From NCBI GenBank assembly GCA_004193555.1, contig RPGP01000040.1, positions 253,127-317,126 on the forward strand: a stretch of 64,000 nucleotides of DNA, read 5' to 3'. The DNA comes from Desulfobacteraceae bacterium Eth-SRB1. Its GTDB lineage: Bacteria; Desulfobacterota; Desulfobacteria; Desulfobacterales; ETH-SRB1. This document shows positions 25,767 to 34,244 of the stretch, one piece after another; positions within the stretch are counted from its first letter, which is position 1, and each line of letters starts with the position of its first letter. The position numbers were made by a program, and so were the translations under genes. Below the pieces are notes generated by a model. It was not told where the DNA came from. It did no database searches and worked only from the letters and a program-made list of their open reading frames with translations.

Positions 25767-27342
25767 TTATAATGTCATATTAATGTTGTGTAACTGGGGA
25801 GCGCATAGCGCGTATCAAACGCTACAAGATACGGGTGCTGAAATCCCCCCGGAGATCAGTATGGTTCGTATTCCATGCACCGGAAGAATCAGCAAATCGC
25901 TTCTGTTCAAGGCTTTTGAAATGGGCGCAGATGGAGTTGCTCTTGTAGGATGTGAACCCGGGACCTGCCGTTATGGAAGCGGAACAGCCGCTGCCATAGA
26001 AAATACCGGGGATATGCGGGAGATTCTCGATCTTCTGGGATTAGGAAAAGATCGCCTGCGCCTTGCTACATTTTTGCCGGACGATTCAGAACCGTTGCTG
26101 CAATTTCTCAAAGATTTTTGCAGCGAAATACGAGCGCTTGGCAAAAGCCCTGTAAAGCATGTAAAAGCAGCGAAACCGGAGCCGGCGACTAAAAAAGCTC
26201 TTTCAGATATTGTTTCTTCACATGATGTTTTTGCGTGTCAGGATTGTGGAAAGTGCACATCAGCCTGCCCCCTTACACTGGCCGGCAAGCAGTTTTCACC
26301 ACGAGCTCTGGCCGGTTCTATTATTGCCGGGGATATTGATTCGCCTGAGGTACAGGATGATATCTGGGCCTGTCTTACCTGCGGCCTTTGTTATGACCGG
26401 TGTCCTTCTGCTGTTAACTTCCCTGAGTTTATTCGTGACCTTCGTCATTTTTCTAAGCAACGCAATTTAGACGGCCATGAGGCTCATGGAGGCTTTTTCC
26501 AGTCTTTGATGCGCGCCATGACATCTTCCGGCCTTAAAGCCAGGCGCTGGGACTGGCTTCCAGATAATATCCGTATCGATAATGAGAGTAAAATTCTGTT
26601 TTTTGGCGGTTGCGCGCCTTACTTTGACATTTTTTTCAGAAGCCATCTTGGGGTTGAAACCTGTAATATTATAACCGACAGTCTTCGCCTCTTAAATTTT
26701 TTTGATATCCGGCCGGCGCTGCTTCAGGATGAACGTTGTTGCGGACATGACCTGCTCTGGTCAGGAGATAAGGATAATTTTTTAAAGCTTGCCAGGTTAA
26801 ATGTTGATTTAATCCACAGTCTTGGAGTTGAAGAGGTTGTTACCGCCTGTCCGGAGTGTTACAGAACCCTGGTACATGACTATAATGAATACGGTGTAAA
26901 GTTAAATTGCAAGGTTACGCACATCTATGATTTGCTTGAAACAGAGATAGACAAAGGCGCTGTTGATTTTAAAAAAATTGATAAAAAGCTTACCTTTCAG
27001 GATCCATGCCGCCTTAGCAGGTTCGAACAACGGGAAGATCTTCCAAGAATGTTGCTGAAACGGCTTAAGCCGGGCGGTTTTCAGGAAATGTCCGACAAAG
27101 GAAGCGCCGCAATATGCTGCGGAAACAGCGCATGGACAGGGTGTGACTCTTTCAGCAAAGCTCTTCAGGTAAAACGTCTGAGACAGGCTAAGGAAACAGG
27201 GAGCAACCTCCTTGTAACAGCCTGTCCCAAATGCCAGATCCATCTACAGTGCGCCATGGAAGATCCGTTTTTAGGAGAAGAACTGAAAATGGAAATGATG
27301 GACCTGACAGGCCTGCTTGCAAAGACTATTTACTGGGAATGA
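25759..27342 (+). CDS. MvhD-HdrC-HdrB fusion protein
   Basis: 527 residues. Residues ~1-140 are an MvhD domain (LCNWGAHSAYQTLQ, RIPCTGRISKSLL, GCEPGTCRY), which holds a [2Fe-2S] cluster and hands electrons to HdrA. Next is an HdrC-like dicluster part: CQDCGKCTSACP (~155) and CLTCGLCYDRCPS (~200). The C-terminal half is HdrB/HdrD-like with two CCG regions (CCGHD ... ACPECYRT, and DPCRLSRF ... CCGNSAW ... ACPKCQIHL), the site of disulfide reduction. The ATG at 25759 overlaps the upstream stop; the longer open frame before it is read-through of the previous gene. Thus three Hdr functions sit in one chain. Confidence 0.85.
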   Translation: MNNYNVILMLCNWGAHSAYQTLQDTGAEIPPEISMVRIPCTGRISKSLLFKAFEMGADGVALVGCEPGTCRYGSGTAAAIENTGDMREILDLLGLGKDRLRLATFLPDDSEPLLQFLKDFCSEIRALGKSPVKHVKAAKPEPATKKALSDIVSSHDVFACQDCGKCTSACPLTLAGKQFSPRALAGSIIAGDIDSPEVQDDIWACLTCGLCYDRCPSAVNFPEFIRDLRHFSKQRNLDGHEAHGGFFQSLMRAMTSSGLKARRWDWLPDNIRIDNESKILFFGGCAPYFDIFFRSHLGVETCNIITDSLRLLNFFDIRPALLQDERCCGHDLLWSGDKDNFLKLARLNVDLIHSLGVEEVVTACPECYRTLVHDYNEYGVKLNCKVTHIYDLLETEIDKGAVDFKKIDKKLTFQDPCRLSRFEQREDLPRMLLKRLKPGGFQEMSDKGSAAICCGNSAWTGCDSFSKALQVKRLRQAKETGSNLLVTACPKCQIHLQCAMEDPFLGEELKMEMMDLTGLLAKTIYWE

Positions 27343-27344
27343 AT

Positions 27345-27420
27345 AGAAGATTGATGATTGTCGATTGATGATTGAAAAGATAGAGCGAAGCGATTCCATC
27401 AATCATAAATCATAAATCCA
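27345..27420. repeat. GATTGATGATT inverted repeat with AGCGAAGCGA core
   Basis: The left arm GATTGATGATTGTCGATTGA and the right arm TCAATCATAAATCATAAATCC flank AGCGAAGCGA at 27384-27393. It lies between the two Hdr genes. Confidence 0.6.
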
Positions 27421-27433
27421 AAAGGGTATAACA

Positions 27434-29875
27434 ATGGAAAAAAAGGTTGCGGAAAAAATTTCAACAAACTCGGGTCAGATCGCGCGAATAGGTGTTTATA
27501 TATGTCACTGCGGTTTGAATATCGGCAGGACAGTAAACTGCAAATATGTTGCTGATAAAACCTCGGGTATTGACGGCGTTGTTGTTTCAAAAGATATTGG
27601 ATATGCGTGTTCCGAACCGGGTCAACAGGAAATGATAGCAGATATTCTTGAACATGGATTGGACCGCATCGTGGTAGCCTCTTGTTCGCCCAGGCTTCAT
27701 GAGGCTACTTTTCGACAGATGATACAGTCCGCGGGGCTAAATCCTTATCTTCTGGAAATGGCCAATCTTCGTGAACAATGCAGCTGGGTTCACATGAATG
27801 AACCTGAGGCCGCAACACAGAAAGCTGTAAGTCTTGTAAAAATGGCAATTTCCAGGGTGCGTCTGCTTTGCCCGCTTGCTGTGAGAACAATACCGCTAAC
27901 CAAACGCACACTTGTAATCGGCGGGGGAATAGCCGGCATTCAGGCGTCGCTTGATCTTGCAGACAATGGTTATGAAGTAATCCTTGTTGAAAAAAAGCCG
28001 TCAATCGGCGGCACAATGGCCCAGCTTGATAAGACCTTTCCCACCATGGACTGTTCCATCTGAATTCTCGGACCCAAGATGACGGATGCCGGTCGGCATC
28101 CTGGAATAACACTTCACACCATGAGCGAGGTTGTCGATATTCAAGGCTATGTCGGCAACTTTGATGTAAAGATTTTAAAGCGGGCTCGTTATGTTGACGA
28201 GAAAGAATGCACTGCGTGTGGTGACTGCGCAGAAGCCTGTCCTGTTGTTCGTCCTGACGAATTTAATGTGGGTCTTTCTTCACGCAAGGCAATTTATACA
28301 CCATTTCCCCAGGCTGTTCCTTCTGCCTATGTTATCAATATCAATGAGTGTCTTGGGCACAATCCTTCTGTTTGCGCAAAATGTCTAAATGCCTGCGAAA
28401 AAGGCTGCATCAATTTCCACATGTCTGATGAAGAAATTGTTGAAAAGGTTGGATCAATCGTTGTGGCCACCGGGCTGGAACCATATGATCCCACAGAGCT
28501 TGACGAATACGGATATACACGGTTTGAAAATGTATTAACCAGCCTTGAATTCGAACGTCTTATAAATGCAGGAGGGCCGAGCAAGGGTGAACTGGTTCGT
28601 CCTTCTGATAGAAATTTGCCTGAATCCATCGGTTTTATACAGTGCGTTGGGTCCCGTTCCGCCAGAAAAGGCAGCGGTTACTGTTCCAATGTATGCTGTA
28701 TGAACACGATAAAAAGCAGTCTTGTTCTCAAGGAGCATTATCCTGATATAAATATAAAAGTTTTTTATATCGATATTCGCGCATTCGGAAAAGGATTCGA
28801 AGAGCTTCACATGCGGAGCAGGAGATTGGGTGTAAACTATTTAAGAGGTTTGCCCGGCACCGTTGAAGAGCTGGCCGATAAAAGCCTGCGGGTTGCTGTC
28901 GAAAATACGTCATCAGGCGAGCTGGAATATCACAAGCTGGATATGCTTGTACTTGCCATTGGAATCAAACCGGCTCAAAGCACTCAGAAAATTCGTGAGA
29001 TGCTTGGTCTCCAGTTATCTTCGGACGGATTCTTTCTGGAAGCGCATCCGAAACTTCTGCCGGTGGATGCTGCAACGCGAGGCGTTTTTTATGCCGGATG
29101 CGCTGAGGGCCCAAAAGATATCAAAGAGAGCGTTACCCAGGCAACCGCGGCCGCAGGACGAGCCATACGCCTGATGCATAAAGGGGAGATAAGCACAGAG
29201 CCGATTACATCTGAAGTGATTGCTGATAAATGCAATTCCTGCGGGAAATGCGCTGAAGTGTGCCCTTATAATGCAATTACCGTTGATGTGAAGAAAAAGA
29301 CTCCCGCTGTAGTAAATGCAGCGGCATGCACCGGCTGCGGGACATGTGCTGCCGAGTGCCCCTTTGGCGCTATTATCATGAACCATTTTACTGATGAACA
29401 GATTATAAACCAGATAGATGCCTTGATGGAAGACAGACCACAGGAAAAGGTTCCTGTTTTTGCCTGTAACTGGTGCTCATATGCCGGAGCCGATTTTGCA
29501 GGTGTTTCACGCCTCCAGTATCCTTCCAATATGCATATCATCCGGGTTATGTGTTCGGGCCGCGTGAACAATAAATTCATATGGCATGCTTTTCTAAAAG
29601 GAGCGCCGGTCATCCTTGTAAGTGGATGCCATATCGGCGATTGCCATTACATTGATGCCAATCACTGGACAGAAAAAAGGGTTAAAAAAGTATGGAGGCG
29701 TATGGAAAAGCTTGGCATCAGGCCTGAACGTTTACAGCTTGAATGGATCAGTGCGGCAGAAGGTGTTCGTTTTGCAGAAATAATGCGGAAAATGGAAAAT
29801 TTGCGTTGCCGGGTTTCGAGCAGGGAGATAGCGGACACAATCAAGATTCTGAAAAGCAGAAAAAAGAAGCCTTAA
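27434..29875 (+). CDS. hdrA: HdrA-MvhD fusion, selenoprotein (UGA read as Sec210)
   Basis: 813 residues if the in-frame TGA at 28061-28063 is read as selenocysteine. HdrA is the flavoprotein that bifurcates electrons in heterodisulfide reductase-type complexes. Upstream: VYICHCGLNIG, the Rossmann motif IGGGIAGIQASLDLA and TFPTMDCSI. The TGA falls where HdrA has the conserved Cys of the CSxC-ILxPKM block; ILGPKM follows in the same frame. Four further [4Fe-4S] motifs (CTACGDCAEACP, CAKCLNACEKGC, CNSCGKCAEVCP, CTGCGTCAAECP) and a C-terminal MvhD domain (ACNWCSYAGAD, CSGRV, GCHIGDC) complete it. A candidate SECIS hairpin is at 28084-28101. A nonsense mutation is possible but unlikely. Confidence 0.85.
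28084..28101 (+). promoter_or_regulatory. Candidate bacterial SECIS hairpin
   Basis: GGATGCC, loop GGTC, GGCATCC: a perfect 7-bp stem whose stem begins 20 bases after the in-frame TGA. The GGUC loop matches the G-rich apical loop that SelB recognises in the E. coli fdhF element, and the distance is within the bacterial range. It lies inside the hdrA coding sequence. Confidence 0.75.
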
Positions 29876-29989
29876 GCTCCTGATAGAGCAGGTGTTTGAT
29901 AAAAGGAGCGACGAAGCAATCTTTTGAAACGCCAGCTATAGATTGCTTCGATATCGCTCGCTATGAAGATTTTTTGGTGAAACGCCGGA

Positions 29990-30175
29990 TTAAAGGCCTG
30001 TGACAGTAATTGCGCCTGCTTCACAAACCTCAACACAGCTTTCACAGCCCTCGCAATCCTCGGCATTTACGGGGACAGATTTGTCATTCTGCATTTCAAA
30101 TACGTCCATTGGGCAGATATCAACACATTCTTCACAACCTTCGCATTTATCCGGATCGACAGTAGGTGTAGGCAT
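29990..30175 (-). CDS. Small 2[4Fe-4S] ferredoxin
   Basis: 61 residues with two complete cluster motifs, CEGCEECVDICP and CEGCESCVEVCEA, spaced as in clostridial-type ferredoxins; the second motif lacks the usual final Pro. Highly acidic, cytoplasmic. It is on the strand opposite to the surrounding Hdr genes. Plausible electron carrier between KorDABC, the aldehyde oxidoreductase and the Hdr proteins, but this pairing is inferred from position only. AGGAGAG precedes the ATG. Confidence 0.9.
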   Translation of the reverse strand: MPTPTVDPDKCEGCEECVDICPMDVFEMQNDKSVPVNAEDCEGCESCVEVCEAGAITVTGL

Positions 30176-30410
30176 TTTTTGATCTCTCCTTTCTTGATAA
30201 AAATTTAAACTTCACCGCAAAGCGGCTCGAAAAATAAATAATTGATTATTGTTATTAAAACATCATTTAGTTTAACTTTGGAAAAATCCATATATCAATT
30301 AAAAGAGTGAGTCAAGTATTCTTGTATTTTTTTTATAAAACATTTTAGGTTTTTGTGTTATAATAAAAATTCAACTTTATACGAATTCATCCTTTTTTAT
30401 AAGGTATGCT

Positions 30411-31454
30411 ATGAAAATCATAAGAATTAATAAAGAAAACTGGGCCGACGGACTTGAAAAGTTAAAGAGATCCTACCGATTATTCGGCCCTGTTAAGGAT
30501 AATAATCTTCATGTGTTTAAAGAACTCGATAAAGGTGAACTGCCGGATTGTAGTTATTTTAATACACGTCTTTCACCAAAATCGATTATTTATCCCCAGT
30601 CTGAGATTATGCTTGAATATGAGCTCGATGAAAGCAAAGAAGATCATCACATATTAAAAGAAATAGATACGGATTACTCGCCCAGAGCTGTAATCGGCAT
30701 AAGGCCTTGTGATGCAGCAGCTTTTTTATTAGTTAAACGTAACTTTGATACCCCTGAGTACAAAGACCCATACTGGATCAAGTCTTATGAAGCAACCACA
30801 TTTGTCGGTCTTGCATGCAATAACCCGCAAACAACATGTTTCTGCACAAGCGCCGGTTCCGGGCCTTTTTACGAAAAGGGACTTGACCTGCTTCTTGTCG
30901 ACATTGGAGATTATTATTTTGCAAAGATAATTACTTTAAAAGGAGAAAATTTTTTAGAAGCTGCCGGCTGGGATACCGAAGCTGATGGCAATGCAGAAGA
31001 ACAAATCAAAACCATGAAACAGAAAGCAGAAGCCAAAATAATCTCTTCTATTGCCACTGATAAATTAAAGGATAAAACAACTACAGACCTTTTTGATGCG
31101 CCTTTTTGGGAAGAAGTGGCTTTCGCGTGCATAAACTGCGGGGCATGCACATATGTTTGCCCGACATGCTGGTGCTTCGACATTCAGGACGAAGTCAATG
31201 GATACTCAGGGATACGTATGCGGAATTGGGATAGCTGCATGTTCCCTCTTTTTACACTTCATGGATCAGGGCATAATCCAAGAAGTACTAACATGCAGAG
31301 ATTCAGGCAGCGGTTTATGCACAAGCTCAAATATTATGTGGACAAATATAATGATGGCATTCAATGTGTTGGATGCGGTCGATGCACACGTCTGTGTCCG
31401 GCAAATATTGATATACGAAAAGTTTGTAATTTGATGAACGGTTATAGTGCCTAA
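30411..31454 (+). CDS. HydB/AsrA/FlxB-like 4Fe-4S subunit
   Basis: 347 residues. Matches the beta subunit of sulfhydrogenase and anaerobic sulfite reductase A: GIRPCDAAAF block, then two C-terminal [4Fe-4S] motifs, CINCGACTYVCPTCWCFD (about residue 242) and CVGCGRCTRLCPANID (about 320). It transfers electrons between the flavin subunit encoded next and a partner enzyme. In Flx-Hdr clusters the analogous proteins link NADH oxidation to HdrA via MvhD; the nearby hdrA-MvhD fusion makes that reading attractive. No catalytic hydrogenase or sirohaem subunit is adjacent. Confidence 0.82.
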   Translation: MKIIRINKENWADGLEKLKRSYRLFGPVKDNNLHVFKELDKGELPDCSYFNTRLSPKSIIYPQSEIMLEYELDESKEDHHILKEIDTDYSPRAVIGIRPCDAAAFLLVKRNFDTPEYKDPYWIKSYEATTFVGLACNNPQTTCFCTSAGSGPFYEKGLDLLLVDIGDYYFAKIITLKGENFLEAAGWDTEADGNAEEQIKTMKQKAEAKIISSIATDKLKDKTTTDLFDAPFWEEVAFACINCGACTYVCPTCWCFDIQDEVNGYSGIRMRNWDSCMFPLFTLHGSGHNPRSTNMQRFRQRFMHKLKYYVDKYNDGIQCVGCGRCTRLCPANIDIRKVCNLMNGYSA

Positions 31455-31608
31455 AGTATATTAAAATGCCTAAAGTTAAGGTATTCTGCTTATTTTAAAG
31501 TTACAAGCAACTGAAGAAAAGTTAAAATTGGCAACGCCGGACCTGCCTGCCTGCAGGGGCGCATTCCTTAACTTTAGGCACTTTAGCTCACTTTAGGCAC
31601 TTTACTTA
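31448..31608. repeat. AGTGCCTAAAGT-family inverted repeat
   Basis: Left arm: AGTGCCTAAAGT and ATGCCTAAAGTTAAGG. Right arm: CCTTAACTTTAGGCACTTTA then CTCACTTTAGGCACTTTA. The same family is at 38163-38285, and a single arm occurs at 21359-21373. It separates the two redox subunit genes. Confidence 0.7.
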
Positions 31609-31626
31609 TCCCAGGGGGAATGTAGA

Positions 31627-32472
31627 ATGCAAAATCCTTACCTGCCTTATCCTGTTCGTATAGAAGAAATAATAACCGAAACCGAAGATAAAAATCTTAA
31701 AACATTCAAGCTGGTTTTTTTAAACCCTGATGATGAAAAAAAATTTTCATATAAGGCCGGACAGTTTGCAGAACTTTCCGTTGCGGGAAAGGGTGAAGTG
31801 CCCATAGGTATTGCATCTTCACCCACGGAAAAAGGATATCTAATGTTTACCATCAACAAGGTCGGGCTGGTTACAACCACACTCCATTGCATGAAACCTG
31901 GAGATATTATAGGTATTCGCGGACCTCTCGGCAACAGTTATCCCTGGGATATTCTAAAAGGAAAAAATGTTCTGATAATCGGCGGCGGCTTTGCCTTTAC
32001 CACACTTCGCTCCTCCATAGTATATATGCTCGACCCTGCAAATCGCCCGAATTTTAAAAATATTCATGTAATATACGGCGCTCGGTCTCCTGGTATGCTT
32101 TTATATAAGGATGAACTAACTGCATGGGAATCACGTGATGATATTAATATGCACATTACGGTTGACGGCACAGATGATCCAGAATGGAAATATAATATCG
32201 GATTTGTGCCGACTGTCACCGAACAGAAAGCACCTCCGGGAAATGCGGATACATATGCGATTATTTGCGGCCCGCCGATTATGATAAAATTTACCCAGCC
32301 GGTATTAGACAAGTTAGGCTATTGCCATGACAATATTATTATGTCCCTTGAAATGCGTATGAAATGCGGTATCGGGATATGCGGCAGATGTAATATCGGC
32401 AAAGAATTTGTTTGCAAGGACGGTCCTGTGTTTACACTTGCCCAGTTGAATATGATGCCGAAAGAATATTGA
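31627..32472 (+). CDS. HydG/AsrB/FlxA-like FAD/NAD(P)H-binding subunit
   Basis: 281 residues of the ferredoxin-NADP reductase fold. The FAD domain has YKAGQFAELSV and GIASSP (variant of the RxYS region). The NAD domain has LIIGGGFAFTTLRS and ICGPPIMIKF. The C-terminal [2Fe-2S] cysteines are in MKCGIGICGRCNIG plus FVCKDGPVF. It oxidises or reduces NAD(P)H and exchanges electrons with the Fe-S subunit encoded upstream. GGGGGA precedes the ATG. Together they look like the FlxA/B part of an NADH-Hdr complex or a sulfhydrogenase module. Confidence 0.85.
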   Translation: MQNPYLPYPVRIEEIITETEDKNLKTFKLVFLNPDDEKKFSYKAGQFAELSVAGKGEVPIGIASSPTEKGYLMFTINKVGLVTTTLHCMKPGDIIGIRGPLGNSYPWDILKGKNVLIIGGGFAFTTLRSSIVYMLDPANRPNFKNIHVIYGARSPGMLLYKDELTAWESRDDINMHITVDGTDDPEWKYNIGFVPTVTEQKAPPGNADTYAIICGPPIMIKFTQPVLDKLGYCHDNIIMSLEMRMKCGIGICGRCNIGKEFVCKDGPVFTLAQLNMMPKEY

Positions 32473-32880
32473 TGGCGTCGTAAAAAGTCGGTTTTTCACC
32501 ACAGAGCCCACAGAGAGCGAAGAGAAAATCTTGTTATTTAAAATAGTTGTCTCTGAATTCTCCGCGTTCTCTGCGCTAATTTTATAAATTGTATTTTTGG
32601 TTTATTTGACATTTAATTTATTTGATATTGACATTCACAAACCAACAATATATTAACAAATATTATATAAAATACATTCGTAAAAAGTCAAAAAGCTACT
32701 TTTTACGAAAGGTGTTAGGTGTTAAGTGTCTGATAAAATATCTAATTACTTCAAACTGACATCTGACTACTAACCCTTGGTTTCTGATGAATTTGAATTT
32801 TTACGAATTCATCATATAAAAATAGCAGATAAAAGGCTGGTAGCCGTAAAAATTATTATATTAAAGGAGGATTTTTTTTA
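32473..32880. other. Intergenic gap before dsrC, repeat-rich
   Basis: 408 bases without a gene. Contains a TAAAAAGTCG-type end (32479-32490), CACAGAG-family arms (32497-32575), a perfect palindromic hairpin at 32677-32709 and a short GTGTTAGGT run. AAAGGAGG at 32864-32871 is the dsrC ribosome-binding site. Promoter position not resolved. Confidence 0.5.
32677..32709. repeat. Palindromic hairpin TTCGTAAAAAGT / ACTTTTTACGAA
   Basis: A perfect 12-bp inverted repeat with a nine-base loop, built from the same TAAAAAGT end that bounds the element at 1276-1418. It may be a collapsed copy of that element or a terminator for the upstream unit. Confidence 0.6.
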
Positions 32881-33198
32881 ATGGAAACTGTTGAATTCAT
32901 GGGTAAGACATTTAGCGTAGATGAGGACGGATTTATTGATGAGTTTGATAACTATTGTCCTGAGTGGGAACAGTGGGTAAAAACTGTAGAGGGTATTGAG
33001 GAGATAAATGATGAGCATAGGAAGCTTGTCGTGGTTCTTCGTGATTATTATGAGAAGAATGGAATTGCTCCGATGGTACGAATTCTTTCTAAGTCTACAG
33101 GCTTCAAGTTGAAACATATATATGAGCTTTTCCCGTCAGGCCCGGGTAAGGGAGCATGTAAGATGGCCGGTCTTCCAAAACCGACCGGTTGCGTCTAA
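32881..33198 (+). CDS. dsrC: DsrC / TusE-family sulfur carrier protein
   Basis: 105 residues. DsrC receives sulfur at its C-terminal cysteines during dissimilatory sulfite reduction, forming a trisulfide that is then reduced by DsrMKJOP or related complexes. Both cysteines are present: Cys93 and Cys104, in the C-x10-C arm CKMAGLPKPTGCV. The helix-turn region GIAPMVRILSKSTGFKLKHIYELFP is typical. A strong AAAGGAGG precedes the ATG, and a terminator follows, so it is probably a highly expressed single gene. dsrAB are not in this window. Confidence 0.95.
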   Translation: METVEFMGKTFSVDEDGFIDEFDNYCPEWEQWVKTVEGIEEINDEHRKLVVVLRDYYEKNGIAPMVRILSKSTGFKLKHIYELFPSGPGKGACKMAGLPKPTGCV

Positions 33199-33236
33199 GT
33201 AAGAATGGGTATATTGAATTAATACATTGTAATTAT

Positions 33237-33269
33237 AAAAAGCCCTGCGTTATCAGCAGGGCTTTTTTT
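33237..33269 (+). terminator. Rho-independent terminator after dsrC
   Basis: Stem AGCCCTGC / GCAGGGCT with a seven-base loop, preceded by an A run and followed by seven T. Positioned 39 bases after the dsrC stop. Confidence 0.9.
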
Positions 33270-33285
33270 ATATTGAAGAGGCGAG

Positions 33286-33325
33286 ACCTTTGAAAAACGT
33301 CCCCTTTTTCAAAAATCGAGGCGTT
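33286..33325. repeat. GAGACCTTTG-family fragment
   Basis: Begins GAGACCTTTGAAAAACG and carries CCCCTTTTTC, matching one end of the elements at 8503-8644 and 50987-51155. The rest is absent. It lies directly before yjbQ. Confidence 0.55.
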
Positions 33326-33326
33326 G

Positions 33327-33719
33327 ATGATATTAAAGATTAAAACCAGAGCCAAAACAGAATTAATAGATATAACTTCGGATGTTCGACAGATAGTTCA
33401 TTCTTCTGGTATAGTTGAAGGTCTTTGTATGCTTTATGTGCCTCATACAACTGCGGCTGTAACAATTAATGAAAATGCGGATCCAAGCGTTAAAACCGAT
33501 ATCCTCATGATTTTAAACAGAATTATACCATGGGAGGCGGAATATCGTCACCTTGAAGGAAATTCTCCGGCCCATATTAAGTCGACACTTGTCGGAGCTT
33601 CGGAGCTTATCGCAATAGAAAATGGTGAGCTTATGCTGGGTACGTGGCAGGGAATATTTTTTTGTGAATTTGACGGCCCTCGAAATAGAAAGACGTTTGT
33701 ACGTCTGTTACGGGGATAA
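33327..33719 (+). CDS. YjbQ-family (UPF0047) protein
   Basis: 130 residues. Family blocks: LYVPHTTAAVTINENADP, ILNRIIPW, GNSPAHIKSTLVG, and GTWQGIFFCEFDGPRNRK. The conserved His, Glu and Asp residues form a metal-like site. E. coli YjbQ was reported to have weak thiamin-phosphate synthase activity, but the true role is unclear. The ATG at 33327 is preferred over the adjacent in-frame TTG. The gene lies between two fragments of the GAGACCTTTG element. Confidence 0.88.
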   Translation: MILKIKTRAKTELIDITSDVRQIVHSSGIVEGLCMLYVPHTTAAVTINENADPSVKTDILMILNRIIPWEAEYRHLEGNSPAHIKSTLVGASELIAIENGELMLGTWQGIFFCEFDGPRNRKTFVRLLRG

Positions 33720-33720
33720 T

Positions 33721-33769
33721 GAAACTTTTGCAAAACGCCCCCTTTTGCCCAATCTCAGTGTCAGGAGTA
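33721..33769. repeat. GAGACCTTTG-family fragment before ahbA-like gene
   Basis: GAAACTTTTGCAAAACGCCC continues into CCTTTTGCCCAATCTCAG and GTCAGG, matching the left half of the full elements; similarity stops just before the ribosome-binding site of the next gene. Confidence 0.55.
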
Positions 33770-33773
33770 ATAC

Positions 33774-34229
33774 ATGCCCCCTATGGATGGAATCGACAGA
33801 GAAATTTTAAATAGAATACAGTCTAACTTTCCAGTCACACCACGCCCTTATCTTTCCATTGCCGATGATCTTGGCCTTTCAGAAAATGATGTTTTAAAGC
33901 GGGTTATCAGGTTGAAAAATGAGAGGATCATACGTCGAATCGGCGGCAATTTTGTCCCGGACAAGTTAGGATTTGTCAGCACTCTTTGCGCTGCCAGGGT
34001 TCCTGAAGATAAAATTGAAGAGTTTGCCGGGGAAGTCAATCGTTATCCGGGTGTAACCCATAATTACAGGCGGGATAATGAGTTTAATGTATGGTTTACA
34101 TTTATTGCGCCATCCATGGAGGAGATTCTGGAAAATCTCGAGAAGATATCTCAAAAAACAGGAATAACAGATATTATCAACCTGCCGGCAACAGATGTGT
34201 TTAAGATAAAGGCTCACTTTGATCTATAA
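33774..34229 (+). CDS. ahbA: Siroheme decarboxylase subunit (AhbA/AhbB family)
   Basis: 151 residues of the Lrp/AsnC-like fold. N-terminal winged helix (IDREILNRIQSNFP then LGLSENDVLKRVIRL), then IRRIGGNFVPDKLGF and VTHNYRRDNEFNVWFTFIAP. These blocks typify AhbA/AhbB (NirDLGH relatives), which decarboxylate sirohaem to didecarboxysirohaem in the alternative haem pathway of sulfate reducers. RIGG rather than RFGA and THNY favour AhbA over AhbB, but with limited certainty. The partner subunit is not adjacent. AGGAG precedes the ATG. Confidence 0.78.
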   Translation: MPPMDGIDREILNRIQSNFPVTPRPYLSIADDLGLSENDVLKRVIRLKNERIIRRIGGNFVPDKLGFVSTLCAARVPEDKIEEFAGEVNRYPGVTHNYRRDNEFNVWFTFIAPSMEEILENLEKISQKTGITDIINLPATDVFKIKAHFDL

Positions 34230-34244
34230 AAGGTTGCAGAAACC

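Noticed and set aside
28061-28063. Stop codon splitting hdrA into two genes or a pseudogene
   Set aside because: Same frame on both sides, a conserved Cys position, and a SECIS-like hairpin at the right distance make selenocysteine the better explanation.
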